Assembly: GCA_047495785.1 (NCBI GenBank)
Contig: JBLDXI010000003.1
Location: 434,001-498,000, forward strand
Length of the DNA stretch: 64,000 nucleotides
Direction: 5' to 3'
Source: Lepidodermella squamata
Taxonomy: Eukaryota > Gastrotricha
This document shows, in pieces, positions 23,303-34,536 of this stretch (position 1 is its first letter; every line of letters starts with the position of its first letter). The notes below the pieces were generated by a model. That model made no database searches and was not told the DNA's origin. It saw only the letters and a list, made by a program, of their open reading frames with translations. The position numbers and the translations under genes were made by a program.

Positions 23303-25893
23303 TCAGTTTGATGTAGTGAGACAGTTCAGTCGAAGAAGTCGCATTTTAGCTTTAAATAACGTAAAAGTAACCAAGTAGCTTATTAGTAAAACGGTCGTGC
23401 TCAGGAAGTAGAATTGAATCTCCGGTTTATCAACAGCCATTATGACGAAGACCTGTGCTAAGATCGCCGGTAGAATCGCAAAGATGCACACTCGACTTTG
23501 CTTCACATCCGAATTCACCCCAGGCGACGTCAGTAACGCCAGCACGAAGCAGGCTAGTAGCCCTAGTCCGTTAAGACACAGCAACATGGCTCCTAGAATA
23601 CTCTCGGCCATAATTAGCCCAGATTTAGCACTCATAGCGCAAGACATTGAGATGTCTTCGTATAGAACATCTTCAAAAGTGTCAATGCGCATGTCGGATG
23701 TTTTTTGAACTACGAGCGGTCCTACAGATGCGTACAGCGCAGTAATGAGGACTAAATTAGCTATGATGTTAAAAGCTGAGACAATAATGGCGATGTGGAG
23801 GTCGAATCTTCCTCAGAGTTTCGGCGCGATCGAGAGCTTAATCTCGTAGAAAAAATTGACCAAGAGTCAGAACTGAAATGTACCCTGAAATATCGCGGTT
23901 TACGAGCTGTTAGTCTCAAGTAAAGACCAGCTAAAACGAGTGAAATTCCGATATCAGCGAGAAATGGCGAAACCTTACAAAAAGTAACCATCTCTTGAGA
24001 TTCAGTTTTCCAGACTGGATGCAGTAGGATTGGGATGTTCACTAAAATCAACCCAGCTAGCATGGCATAACTCCCCTCCTGGCGTTTGAACCCTCGCCTT
24101 TTCCTGTCGGAAACTAAAGCCGTGAGTAGTAGACCGCTCATTAGGATGAAGACCGAAGCTAGAATTGCTATGAGGATAACTACCCAGCTAACCAGAAGCT
24201 TTGGCTGTGTTCTCAGACCGATTTTATCTTTAGGTTTCGCACCGTTCGGAGTTTGCCAGATGAATGCTGATTTCAGCTCGAAACGTGATGCGTAACTCGA
24301 GGCTTCGACTCCGTTATCGACGAAAACAGTGACCTTCACGCCGTTGCCTCGAGATTGTTCATAGCCGGTCGGAACTTGAGTGGCCTGATTTTGCCCCTCG
24401 TAGCGTACTCGGCCTGAAAAACCACGGAGATCTAATTTTGTTACCGAATTTCTTACAAGCCTCGTCAATTCATTGTCTTGGCCGATGAAGAACCTCAGGG
24501 ATGAGTTTCTAGCGTTGAGTTCCCGTTCGACTGAGTCCAATATGAAAGCAGATGGCACAACGTTGTCTAAACACATGAACCTAGAATCGACAAAAGGATT
24601 CTGCCACACCCCCGGGACATTCGCTGTGAAGAAATCATCGAGTTGCTGCCCGGTCAATCCCAGATCAGTTTTTGTAGATTTGTAGTCATTCGGCATTTGT
24701 CGGAAGTAGAGAGTCGCGAAATCAATAGCTCTCAAGTTTGATACATCACATTCAGCTGGGAGCTTTGCTACGTTGATGAAATCTGTTTGGGCTGGGAACA
24801 TCCAGACAATATTCCCGCCATACAAGCCTTGTCGATAGGCCTGGCAAGCGACCTCAGGGCAAGTCTCGAAGTAGCAGTTAGATATGATAATTCTAGCTCC
24901 TGAAGCTTTGACGCGACTAACAGCTTCCGAAGGATCTGAGATGAAGAACTCGGCGGCTAAAATTGTGAGGTTGCGACCAGGAAACACGTCGATCATTTGT
25001 TGAGAGGCTTTGAAATGCGAGCTTGATGTGTCTGAAATGATTGCAACCCTTTGCCACTGCATGATTTGGAGGAACGGGATGAGGGTGTCTAGCATTTGGT
25101 CGTATGACATCATGCGGTATAGATTCGGGTAAAACCGTCGATCTGCGAGACTTGCATCGCTACATGCTGCCGAGAACTAAACAAAACTAGGCAGATAAGC
25201 GCTGTTAGATCAGAATCTTTACGTCAATCAGATTGTATCAGGCTGGGGCGAGGTTGGGATTGGGTTTAGGATTTTTTAACTTGGATGGTATTGGTCTTTG
25301 GGTTTAGGAAAGAGATTGATATTAGATTCAGGGTTAGTGAATGAGCGCAGAATGAGAGTCACCTTAGAGTCATTGAAATTAGGTGCAACAGTTGGACCAA
25401 CTAGTTCTTTCTCATATCAGAAAATGGGTTCCTGACTCACGTTAATGATGTCGAAGAGTTGAGTATATCGAGAAACCACTTTGCAGACCCCGGAACACAT
25501 GGACCCAATCAAAAGAGGCGGGACAAAGTGATCGTCAGCTGCAGATCGCTGAGTGAACTTCACATCAGCCGGTAGCATTCGATGGCCAATAATGTTTGTT
25601 GAGACTCGTTGGCCACTCAAGAAAAATGGCATCAGGCGCGAGACAGCAGGCGGCGCCTGGCATTGGTCGTCGACGAGATCGATTACCAAGTTGTAATCGG
25701 GCAGTATATCACTGCGGTTGTTGATCATCCGAAGGAAAAGCTCCAGTGATTGTGTGCACATATCTCCGAGTGGAGCGATTGGGCCGCTGATCGGCAGGGT
25801 GACCGGGATCCTGAGAGTGTATGGCTTGCTCAATTGTATAGCATCGCAGCAACTGAAAACGAGTCCAAAGACGAAAGCTGAAGCAGGTGACAT
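23303..25893 (-). CDS. Class C G-protein-coupled receptor, GABA-B-like
   Basis: Three exons on the minus strand (25893-25441, 25176-23874, 23811-23303) total 2265 nt, 754 residues. A signal peptide is followed by a bilobed periplasmic-binding-like ectodomain: LPISGPIAP near the start, the SDASLADRRFYPNLYRM block at the exon 2 start, then WQRVAIISDTSS. Seven hydrophobic segments follow from about residue 480 to the end. The second loop contains YFRVHF at the exon 2/3 junction, similar to the GABA-B family. Conserved cysteines at TM3 (CKVSPF) and in loop 2 are present. The linker lacks the cysteine-rich domain of metabotropic glutamate receptors, which also points to the GABA-B type. There is almost no C-terminal tail. 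The ligand cannot be inferred. Confidence 0.87.
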
Positions 25894-26549
25894 CGCAGAT
25901 ATTATAATGAAAAATGAATTTTATCGCTAGGAAATGGGGAATTCTCTTCCTAGCAAATTAGCTAATCTCCAGTTAATTTGATCGTGTCAACTCGCCGTTG
26001 AGCTGAAAACCTAATATACTTAATTATTTATAAATTTATCCTGACCAATTACGAGGTCAGAGAATTACTATGAAATAATGTCGCTTTCTGTTGCAAAAGA
26101 GCGTGCATGAACTCAAGACTGGTCGATTGTATGTAGTGTAAGCGGAAACCTCAAGCAACGCGCAAATTCAATGCTATGTTTAGCCTCTTCCTGCTCAGCA
26201 TTAGTATCACCTCCTGCTTCATTCTTTCCTGAACTCATCGAACTTTGCGTTTGCTTTGACGTCCCATTTTGCATATTGACGAACGTTCAAAGTACAAGTA
26301 CAAAAGAATTATTATGTATCATTGATCGTTTTGTGTCGAAAAGATATTTCGACCATTCACTATTCACAGTTATTCAGGCGCTGATAACTAAAATATTCCG
26401 AACGTGGCAAATTACGAGAAAGATTCACGTCGAGACACAGACACTGACTGATTTGCAAGTCTCATGAGGATTAACCCGTTGTGTTAGTGTTAGATATATA
26501 AGCACGAGTGAGATGCTCGAAGGTTTCAGTTATATCAATAAGCGCATTC
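25894..26549. promoter_or_regulatory. Divergent promoter region, TATA box for the I29 gene
   Basis: TATATAAG at 26495-26502 lies about 50 bp before the ATG of the I29 gene. The remaining ~600 bp between the divergent receptor and inhibitor genes hold no recognisable gene. Confidence 0.55.
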
Positions 26550-26876
26550 ATGATATTGGTTATTTGGTTTTTTGTATTGGTTGCTGGTGGTAAGTTGGAT
26601 CACATATTCTTTAATCTGGCTTGACAATAGGCTTTCATTCGAACAGTCGGGGCTCTCGATAAGGAGTGGGAAGACTGGAAAATTCAGTTTAACCAAACCT
26701 ACAACAGCTCAGCTGAAGAGCAACGACGCCACGCAATTTTCATGAGCAACCTAGCTGATATCAAGAAGCACAACAGCGAAGCTAGTCAAAATGGTTACAC
26801 TCAAGGATTGAATCAATTTTCGGATATGACATGGGAGGAGTTTCAATCTACTGTTCTGATGGATGAATCAGCTTGA
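26550..26876 (+). CDS. Secreted stand-alone I29 cysteine-protease inhibitor domain
   Basis: Exons 26550-26589 and 26647-26876 encode 89 residues: a signal peptide (MILVIWFFVLVAG) and one I29 propeptide domain with the ERFNIN-like helix pattern and the QGLNQFSDMTWEEF motif. It stops at a TGA just after the domain, so the product is like crammer or CTLA-2: an inhibitor of cathepsin L-type proteases without a protease domain. Just past the stop, in the same frame, further I29 copies follow (next entry). It may therefore be either a functional inhibitor or the broken front of a larger gene. The TATA box and intact splice sites favour expression. Confidence 0.7.
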
Positions 26877-26885
26877 GCAAGGCGA

Positions 26886-27841
26886 GTGAAGAAAATTGAC
26901 GATAAAGCTTCTTACAAGGATACTTGGGAGGCTTGGAAGGCAAAGCATAATCGGAAATATGCTGACGAATTTGAGGAGCGTTTGCGATACGGTATTTTCC
27001 GCCGTAATCTGGATGAGATCAGGGCTCATAATGAACGCGCCGGCGAACATGGTTATACACAGGGCTTGAACGACTTTTTGGACCAGACGTGGTGCGAAGT
27101 TGAAACGCAAAGGCTCGGAGCCGACTCATCACTTGATTCTAACGTTGATTTCACGAAAGATAACGACTGGTTCAACTGGAAGATTGCATTCAATCGAAAC
27201 TATTCAGATGAGTTCGAGGAACGCAAGTATTGCTGTCTGAGCAGAATCTCGTCGGGGGTCTAGAAGATTGAAGATTGGAAGATTGCATTCAATCGAAACT
27301 ATTCAGATGAGTTCGAGGAACGCAAGTATTGCTGTCTGAGCAGAATCTCGTAGATTGCTCTTCGTCGGCCGGTAACCATGGCTGTAAGGGCGGCTCAGTA
27401 ACCAAGGCATTTGACTACGTCAAAAGCGTCGGGGGTCTAGAAACTGAAAATGCCTATCCATATTCCGCTGCCGATGGAAAGATTTGTCGGATGAAGAAAG
27501 GTGACCGTTTGTATGGCAAGATTACCGGGTACAAAATCTTAAATCAAGACGAGCAAGCATTGGTTCAAGAGTTACAAAATGGCCCCGTTGCCGTTAACAT
27601 ATATGCTGACAAGACTTTCCATGATTACCGTGGTGGCTTGTTCTTTCCGCAACCCAGCCCACCTACAACGAATCACGCAGTCCTGGTCGTCGGCTACGAT
27701 ATTAACGCATTTGGAAAGACTTACTGGATATTGAAGAACAGCTGGGGCACCAGCTGGGGAGAAAAGGGCTACATGAGGCTGATACGAGGTGGAAATGTTC
27801 TGAATATTTTCAGTCGCATGACCTTCCCTTACATGGCTTGA
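26886..27841 (+). pseudogene. Cathepsin L-type protease pseudogene with extra I29 repeats
   Basis: In frame after the TGA at 26874 come a second full I29 domain (about 26900-27120) and a truncated third (about 27160-27250). The sequence then jumps from EERKYC straight to LSEQNLVDCS. The mature N-terminus and the active-site Cys segment of papain-family enzymes are therefore missing, and the join is out of frame. The rest of the C1 domain is well preserved to the end: NHAVLVVGYD with the catalytic His, NSWGTSWGEKGY with the Asn, ending PYMA. A 76-bp block is duplicated at the junction. With no nucleophile and a broken frame, I call it a pseudogene. Confidence 0.85.
27177..27351 (+). repeat. 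76-bp direct duplication at a pseudogene breakpoint
   Basis: 27177-27252 and 27276-27351 are identical apart from their ends (offset 99 bp). The linker between them includes CGGGGGTCTAGAA, which also occurs at about 27429. The duplication thus joined two distant points of the gene. Confidence 0.9.
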
Positions 27842-29122
27842 AAAAAGCTGATTCTTGAAGAAGTTTCAGGAGATGGTATGCAACGACTTGCAAATAAAAA
27901 TGGCTCAGTGGATAAATAATAGTATCCTCGAGTACGTATTTTCAGTCCCGAAATTTTCTGACCTGTGGTTTTGCTAGTTTTTCTTGCCTGGACTTCTCCA
28001 GGTGGGGTACGGTACCGGGTACACGAGGACGCAGGGTTGTTCATGAACAATGTTTCCGCACAGTGTGCGACTTTCAGGGGGATGGGAGGATGATCCCCCA
28101 GCTCAGTCGGGCCAGACGACGAAATTAGAATTTATCCCACTGTTTTGTTAACTTTGAAAGATTCTGGAGCGTGTTTTTAGCGATAAATCTCCAAAATGTT
28201 CTCGCTTCGCTCGATTTTTAGCCCAAATACAGCTAAATTTCGGGTAAATTTTTGGTGAATACAGCAAAAAAACTTTTTTCCCATCCCTGGCAGCTCCGAG
28301 ATCCAAGATCGCACCCTGTTTCCGCAAACAGCCAACAGTTATTGGATTCAGTGCTTTGGATTTGGTTTGAATTGATTTAGACCCTATTTTCACTTATTTA
28401 GATTAGAAATGATCGATTTACGATTTATTTTGATTTGATTGATTTCAATTTTTGATACCGCAAAACTAAGATCTCTCCTCCTTTTTGATGAAAATTTGCT
28501 TCTGAAAGGGGCGATGTTTTCAAATTCGCGTTATTTCACTTTTTTCTTGACATTTCGAAGCCCCCAGCACACAGGGAATCTCAATGTTTCGCGATTTTTT
28601 GTTATTTATGGGTGTCGATGATTTGATTTGATTGAGTTAGTCCTGGAAAATCGGGACTATGATTGATTTTCGATTGAAGGAGGTTCGTGATATAAGCTGT
28701 AAATCAAATCAAATCAAATCCAAAGCTCTGATTAGAAAGTGCAGACATTGCTGAAGCGTATATTGGAACACCGCTAAATTCGTAAATAATCATCGGCTTC
28801 ATTCAAATCTCAAAAAGGTATCTTCAATACAAGTACATAGTACATCGAGAACTCCACTTATCGCTTATCGCACACTTTTTATTTCTACGATTTCTCAATT
28901 ATATTGCTGAACGTATTGTTTTCGAAAAAAGCCATTACAATACACAATACGTAAAATATCTGTGTCGGCATAGCCATAGCCTCAAGCAGAGTTCATTCCA
29001 AACCGAAATTCAGCTGGTACGTAATTTTCAGAAGTAGAAAAGAATCACACCTAAGTCATGAAGAAAGAGTCAATAATTCTCAAGCATAGTGTCATCACCG
29101 GTAAACCGGAAAATTAGCTTTA
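27842..29122. other. Intergenic with a fold-back repeat
   Basis: No gene supported. 28335-28735 has imperfect inverted ends: GTGCTTTGGATTTGGTTTGA near 28348 against the complement of AAATCAAATCCAAAGCTC near 28710. The interior has TTGAT-type short repeats (28430-28450, 28620-28640). It is probably a MITE or degraded DNA transposon. The rest is unremarkable. Confidence 0.45.
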
Positions 29123-31057
29123 TCATCCTCTGACTGGAACCGGGGTAACCGCCGCGACAGCTGGAACAGGAACCGGCTTCACTGCAGGGACTGCAGGGAC
29201 TGGGGGGATAGGAGCGGGCACTGGGGAAACAATAACAGCTGGCACAGGTCTCACCGGGGGAATAGTGGCGGCAGTTATTGGCCGAGGCGTTGTGGTAGTA
29301 GTAGTATTCGTCGTAGTCGTCGTAGGGGCGGGAGTAGTAGTCGTCGTGGTAGGTACCGGGGCGGGCTGCGTCGGGCTAGGACCTGGAGCAGGAGCTGGTC
29401 GTGGCGTCGTGGGTGGATCAGCCGGCGGCATTCCCATGTTAGCAATTCGAGGATAGTTGGCCGGCAGTCTCGAAGCTCCGAAGTTAGCAGTGTAGCCGTA
29501 AGCCGCCATCAACAGCTTATCGACCTTTTCAGGCTTAGTCATCATGAACAGCCCGATTGGAAGACCCTGCGGAGCATCAGGAGTAGGATCGCTGAAACCA
29601 AGCGGCACTGTTATTGACGGATAGCCGGTCCACGATGCTAGCAGCACCAAGTTGATGGGCGCCGTAGTCGAAGAATTCCACACTTTATTCGCGGCATCCG
29701 AGCCCAATTTAGCAGGGAAACTGGGAACCGTCGGCCAAATTATAAGATCATTATCGCCTAACAAAGGATTTATCGCGTTGGTAATCAGCGAAGCAACTTG
29801 GTCATTATAGAACTTTGTTTCTTTATCGCATTGGCCAGCGACCTTTCCCGCGTCGGAGACGCTTTGCCAGTTCTTCTGGTAATACTCTGGCAGTCTCGGC
29901 GTGTTGGGTTTAGGTTGCAGAACTTGATCAACAGATTGGAGTTGGCTGGAATTGAAGCGCTCGCGGTCATTCAGGTACGCATTTCTCCAAGCAGCGATGC
30001 AACTGGTTGTTCCAGTTTGGAGTAGGGTGAAGATCGGAGCTGCAGCTGAATTGAAGTCGATGGTCTGATTTTTCACAACCGCCCCAGCTGCAGTCATGTT
30101 CTGAGTCGCCTGAGTGAAAAGTGCTTGAATCTTCGGGTCGACTGAATAGGTTCCCAAGCCAGGCAGCGGGAATGAAACGTAAGTAAACATAGTGAAAACA
30201 CTGATTTTCGTCTTGTTAAGGCCGTCGAGCGTTGATACCCTTCCAGAAAACATACCAGGCTTCTTAAGCATACCATCCAAGATCAGCAACGCATCGTCAA
30301 TGTTGCGAGCTATCGGCCCCGTTACGTCTTGCAACAAACTGTTAGGCATAACTCCGTCCTGGCCGTTGACTGACTTGATCAAATCAAGAGGAGGGCGGAT
30401 TCCGACCAAATTGCCTGTTGAAGATGGCAAATTGATTGACACCCCAGTTTCAGTCCCGATTCCTCCAACTGCCAGCATGGCATTAGCTGCAGCTGAGTTG
30501 CCACCACTTGATCCGTAGGTAGTGTATTCCCTAGCGTAAGGATTTCGGATTTGGCCACCAGTTTCAGAATTTCCCCACGCCTCTTTATCAGCCATCGGTG
30601 ACATATTGGCCTTGGCGATAAAAATTGCACCCTGATCCTTGCAATTCTTTACTACAGTCGCGTCTTTATTCGGGACTTGATTGCTGAACACCGAAAGGCC
30701 GTTTGTCGTCGCCATACCAACAACGTCAATGTTGTCCTTAGCAACCAGAGGAGCGCAGTGGAGGGGGCCTTTCAGCTTTCCATATGTTGTGAAGTACGAG
30801 TCCAGGGCTAGGGCCTGTTCGATGGCTTTCTGGTTGACCGCAACAATAGCACCAGTGTCGTTTTGAAAGCCATATCTGTTGATACGCTGAAGGTACCCAG
30901 CAACGATACCGGCGCAAGTTACATATCGCTGTTTGATCGCAGCTTGAATGTCGGAGATCTTCGCGATCGTGTAGTCGAAATTAGCTGGGGTAACAGGAGG
31001 CGCTTGCTGGCTGGATAGACCAGCTAGAAAACTAAAAATTATCAGGGCTCGAAGCAT
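29123..31057 (-). CDS. Secreted amidase-signature family hydrolase A
   Basis: One uninterrupted 644-codon reading frame on the minus strand. The signal peptide is MLRALIIFSFLAGLSS. The Ser-cisSer-Lys triad of the amidase-signature family can be placed at Lys107 (LVAKDN), Ser183 (TYGSSGG) and Ser207 (TETGVS). The spacings of 76 and 24 residues match the family (FAAH has 75 and 24). It would hydrolyse an amide bond outside the cell; the substrate is unknown. After the catalytic domain (to about residue 540) comes a Pro/Thr-rich mucin-like tail of about 100 residues, including poly-Thr runs. It has no introns, unlike nearly all neighbours. TATA box at 31095-31102. Close paralog of hydrolase B. 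Confidence 0.9.
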   Translation of the reverse strand: MLRALIIFSFLAGLSSQQAPPVTPANFDYTIAKISDIQAAIKQRYVTCAGIVAGYLQRINRYGFQNDTGAIVAVNQKAIEQALALDSYFTTYGKLKGPLHCAPLVAKDNIDVVGMATTNGLSVFSNQVPNKDATVVKNCKDQGAIFIAKANMSPMADKEAWGNSETGGQIRNPYAREYTTYGSSGGNSAAANAMLAVGGIGTETGVSINLPSSTGNLVGIRPPLDLIKSVNGQDGVMPNSLLQDVTGPIARNIDDALLILDGMLKKPGMFSGRVSTLDGLNKTKISVFTMFTYVSFPLPGLGTYSVDPKIQALFTQATQNMTAAGAVVKNQTIDFNSAAAPIFTLLQTGTTSCIAAWRNAYLNDRERFNSSQLQSVDQVLQPKPNTPRLPEYYQKNWQSVSDAGKVAGQCDKETKFYNDQVASLITNAINPLLGDNDLIIWPTVPSFPAKLGSDAANKVWNSSTTAPINLVLLASWTGYPSITVPLGFSDPTPDAPQGLPIGLFMMTKPEKVDKLLMAAYGYTANFGASRLPANYPRIANMGMPPADPPTTPRPAPAPGPSPTQPAPVPTTTTTTPAPTTTTTNTTTTTTPRPITAATIPPVRPVPAVIVSPVPAPIPPVPAVPAVKPVPVPAVAAVTPVPVRG

Positions 31058-31160
31058 GATATTGTCGTTAGGAACTAGGACGGTTGATGAGGCCTATTTA
31101 TAAGGTATGCTGCTATTACGCCTCTTCATCTCTCACTTAGCTCATCCTTGAGTCAATAAC
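31058..31160 (-). promoter_or_regulatory. Promoter of amidase A, shared block with amidase B
   Basis: On the minus strand TATAAATA lies at 31102-31095, about 40 bp before the ATG. Upstream, CTCATCCTTGAGTCAATAA (31141-31159) is repeated almost unchanged before amidase B. It contains TGAGTCA (31149-31155), the AP-1/bZIP consensus. Confidence 0.6.
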
Positions 31161-31229
31161 GTGGTGTAAAAACCAGGTTTCATATACCCACTCAATTTCC
31201 AACTGAGCAAATAAACAGACATTTCGTGC

Positions 31230-31430
31230 ATGTAAAAATAGCAGTTTAGCGTTTACGGCAAGTCCGCCTAACTTGTGTCAAAATACTGCGTGCCTCGAAA
31301 GCCTAGTTTTCGAGAGTCGACTTTCTCAGACATATTCTGCATAGAACTGCTGAGGCTGTTTATTTGATCTTGAACTCGGAGGTTAAATCAAACGAGAAAT
31401 CAAATATTTAAGAGCACGACAACTTGAAAT
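31230..31430 (-). pseudogene. Decayed copy of the hypothetical gene that lies upstream of amidase B
   Basis: This stretch resembles 37160-37380 in order (for example GTGCCTCGAAAGCC against GTGCCTCGAAGCCC, and ACATATTCTGCATAGA against ACACATAGCCTGCAG). It carries many small changes and no long frame. It sits at the same distance upstream of amidase A as the intact gene does of amidase B, so both were duplicated together. Confidence 0.6.
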
Positions 31431-31985
31431 TGTCAGCTAGCATAGTAATACATTGCACGTTGTCATAATTGGTACTTGCTTGCGACTTGCACTACGGTGA
31501 TTTTCCGACTTGGGAACTGTATTCCAAGTAGCACAGCATTTCGTTCACGCAGCGGAAGAAGTCATTTGGAAAAGCTCCCAGTGAGAAAACGAAAGAATAC
31601 AGACAGCCAAGCTTTACAAGGCTGTACTGTAATCAAAATATTACCACTTGTGAGTTCTTCCGCGACGTTCTGCGTGAGTACATTCCTTGGAACAATTCGT
31701 ATAATGCGCTTAATAATCTGCCTGGTTCCGCGACGGAGATGTATTGCCAATTATTTGCGCGCAACATCTTGAAATTCGTGATTTGCGAAGCCACATTTCA
31801 GCCATTCAGAAAAATAGCAGTAGGGGAATAGAGCTCGGAAGATGGATGAAAAGTATTATAGTAGTAAATAATGATGAGCTTAAAGTGGACTTAAAACCCA
31901 GATTTTTTATATAAAAAAGTAGTAGCAAGTTAGAATTTGCACCTCATTAATTAAAGAAATCAAATTTTGTTGCTGATGTTGATAG

Positions 31986-32238
31986 GTGTTTTCAGTTTGT
32001 TCGCGTGAACCATCACTGGATATTATGTTCGAGGGTGAAAGGAAAATTGGAAATCTTCGACTCGATGTTCCGACTGCCACTCCATACCGACTTGAAAGAG
32101 CAGCTATTGACTAGATATGCCGCATTGAAGAACGAGAATGGTGAACTCGAGCTCCACGTGGTCCCCTGCCAACACCCTGCGTGGTCCTCCGTCTTAGGAC
32201 AGGGGGAACTAGGTCATATCGCTAGCATCGTTGAATAG
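31986..32238 (+). pseudogene. Ulp1/C48-protease-like fragment truncated by a MITE
   Basis: After an acceptor at 31985 an open segment reads FQFVRVNHHWILCSRVKG, then EIFDSMFRLPL. That is the pattern of the HW and D-S part of Ulp1-like cysteine proteases often found in mobile elements. The expected Q and DCG motif is not found. The frame ends inside a fold-back element (32216-32411). No upstream exon was found. Confidence 0.4.
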
Positions 32239-32411
32239 CTCGGATTTAGGTTTGTTTGCATCCTTTTCAAGGTGACGGGTGACAAGTAAAAAGTAGTTTG
32301 CTGTTGCCTCCTCATTCACGTTAAAAAACGCCGGTTTTTACTTGTCACCCGTCTCCTTGAACAGGATGTAAACAAGCCTAGATCCGAGTTATTTAACGAC
32401 TCCAACGATAT
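32216..32411. mobile_element. Palindromic MITE, copy A
   Basis: A 196-bp fold-back: ATATCG at the left end pairs with CGATAT at the right. Inside, long arms pair (AAGGTGACGGGTGACAAGTA with the complement in 32338-32366). A second family member lies at 41635-41825. Confidence 0.8.
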
Positions 32412-33145
32412 CATCTTAACTTGCCATGCAGGCTCGTCAAATGGCTTTGGGCGGTTGTTCTCTCAAAAAGATCTTATCATTACTAAATCGAGTACGGAGG
32501 ATTTGAAAATCAATATTAGAAGCTTCCAGGTGTTATGATTAGAGATCCAGAGAGATCACCAAGATGACCCAAGATCTCCACAAAGGGGTACTAAGGCGCC
32601 GGAGGAGCAAAAAGTCGCTTTTTCTGACATATTGTTTTTTCAACGGTTTCTAGGTAATTCGACCACGCTGAGTTCAGCGCAATGTTCTATCCCTCATGGG
32701 TTTTCATCTACAACCATACGGAACGCTAGGACGACGCCGCAGCCGCGCGCGCGCTCGTTGCCCAACGAACAAACAAAATCTCGTAGCTGATGTAAACAAA
32801 ATATTGTTTAAATCCTAAAATCTTTATTATTTTAATTTCTAAATTTGATTTTTAAATTTGTCAATTTTGTTAACTTGACCCGTATTTCTTGTACAGCTCT
32901 CGGTAACGGGTGACGTGAAAAATGTAGCAAAAAATTGATGAATCATTTTTGCACACATAAAAGCGTGATGAAAGTACAGTGTCCTATCTCACTTATTGTA
33001 TTCGTAAATGTGAGAGATGATTCTTCTTGACCTGCTAGTAGCAGCTCAGGTGTCATAAGCTAATGCCATCTCGTTCCACATCGATTTTCTGTAGGGCGTC
33101 GTACCCTCACTCAGCATTAGAAAACAAGTTTTTCCTATTGATAGA
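32412..33145. other. Intergenic upstream of the nuclear receptor
   Basis: No gene or repeat supported. A CGCGCGCG-containing stretch lies at about 32745-32755. The receptor promoter is presumably here, but no TATA box stands out. Confidence 0.5.
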
Positions 33146-34536
33146 ATGCCACCTGTCAACGCTGTTCTGTGTAAAATTTGTTCTTCTGTCGTTCCTAGAC
33201 GCAAAGAATACCAACCTACAGCATGCGAAGCGTGTCAAAAATTCTTCAGACGCCATTGCCAAAAGCCACATGAGCTAGTTTGTGCACAATATAGAGGCAA
33301 GGAAGGCGGAGAAAAGCTTTCCCCTTGCGAATTAGCCAGCCATTTGAAGAACAAAATGTGCTCCCGATGTCGTTTCGAAAAATGCATTGCTGTTGGATTG
33401 CAAAGTAACTTGTCGCATATATTTCGAATTAATCACCATTTTATTTATTCAAGGCAAATTCCTGACAAAAACACACGACGAAATACAACCAGGCAATGGC
33501 GACTCCCTAGCTCTGAAGGCTACGGATGGAAGTGACCTGCTACCTCCTGCAATAATTTCGAGCCCGCAAACCAATCGAGGATCTCGAGCTGAAACTATGA
33601 TGTTGTGGGCAGTGAAGGCCTTCACTTTGTTCCACGGCCTTGAATTAGTACCGCTGAAACGACCCACAGCGCCTGTCAATGATGTCGAAACATTATTCAA
33701 GCTGGGCCTTGAACAAATCGCATTCGAGTCGAAGATATGTGAAGAATACGGCAATTTCTATAAAAGTTTGAAACATCGCTGTTCATAACACTAAACCGTC
33801 TTAGAAAAGTGCTGATTTCCCACAGGAACCGAGCCACTGTGTCTCACTCAAGAAGACTTGGATGCGATCAGATCGACAAGCGTAATCCATGTGAAAGCGC
33901 TCTTCAATAGCTTACCAAACGGCAGTCCTCCTTCAACTCTTGGGGTGTATAACGGACTTTCGCAACTTACACTTCAATTTTTACCGATGTTGAAAGTAAG
34001 AGAATTGTACTTTTTACACCCAAAACAAAATCCAGCTTGATCGGAAAATCTTATATAATGTACATGGCGCTGCAAAACGTTTTCAAAACATTTGAGGGCT
34101 TTTACTTAATTATTCGAACACATTATTTTCCAGTCAACGTTCATCACATGTAGCCGGTTGGCTGACTGTCTCGCTTCAATGAATCCTTCCTTCATTGAGA
34201 GCTCACTTATTCTAGGAATCTTATATTTTCACGGTAATTTCTCCAAATGCATCCAAGATCTCTACTTGAGCTTTAAGATTATCTCTTTCAGTTGATGACG
34301 CATCAATGGCTGGACGAATTGTTCGCTTGCAGAAGCATATGTTCTTGACGCTGCTGATGCTATGGTCCTCTGGGTCAGCAGGCGATGCAGAGGAGATTCG
34401 CCGAAAAATGGAATTTTTTTCGAAATGCTACAACCTCACTTTACTCGCTGGAAGAGACTTTTTGTCTGTAGCAGCAGAGTTATCTCAGCAAACTAATACT
34501 TTCAGCCCACTGACGAATATTTTGCACTTAAAGTGA
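33146..34536 (+). CDS. Nuclear receptor with divergent DNA-binding domain
   Basis: Five exons (33146-33404, 33454-33765, 33826-33995, 34134-34233, 34292-34536) total 1086 nt, 361 residues; introns 49-138 bp. Residues about 9-85 are a two-zinc-finger DNA-binding domain: CKIC, then CEAC, FFRRH, and CSRCRFEKC. The P-box reads CEACQKF instead of the common CEGCKGFF/CEGCKSFF, so its DNA preference may differ. The second finger spacing is enlarged by a Gly/Lys-rich stretch. After a hinge, the remaining exons are helical and compatible with a ligand-binding domain, without an obvious C-terminal activation helix. A DNA-binding transcription factor acting in the nucleus. The subfamily cannot be assigned by eye. 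Confidence 0.88.

Noticed and set aside
29265-29456. Val/Gly-rich plus-strand frame
   Set aside because: It is the antisense of the Thr/Pro-rich tail of amidase A.
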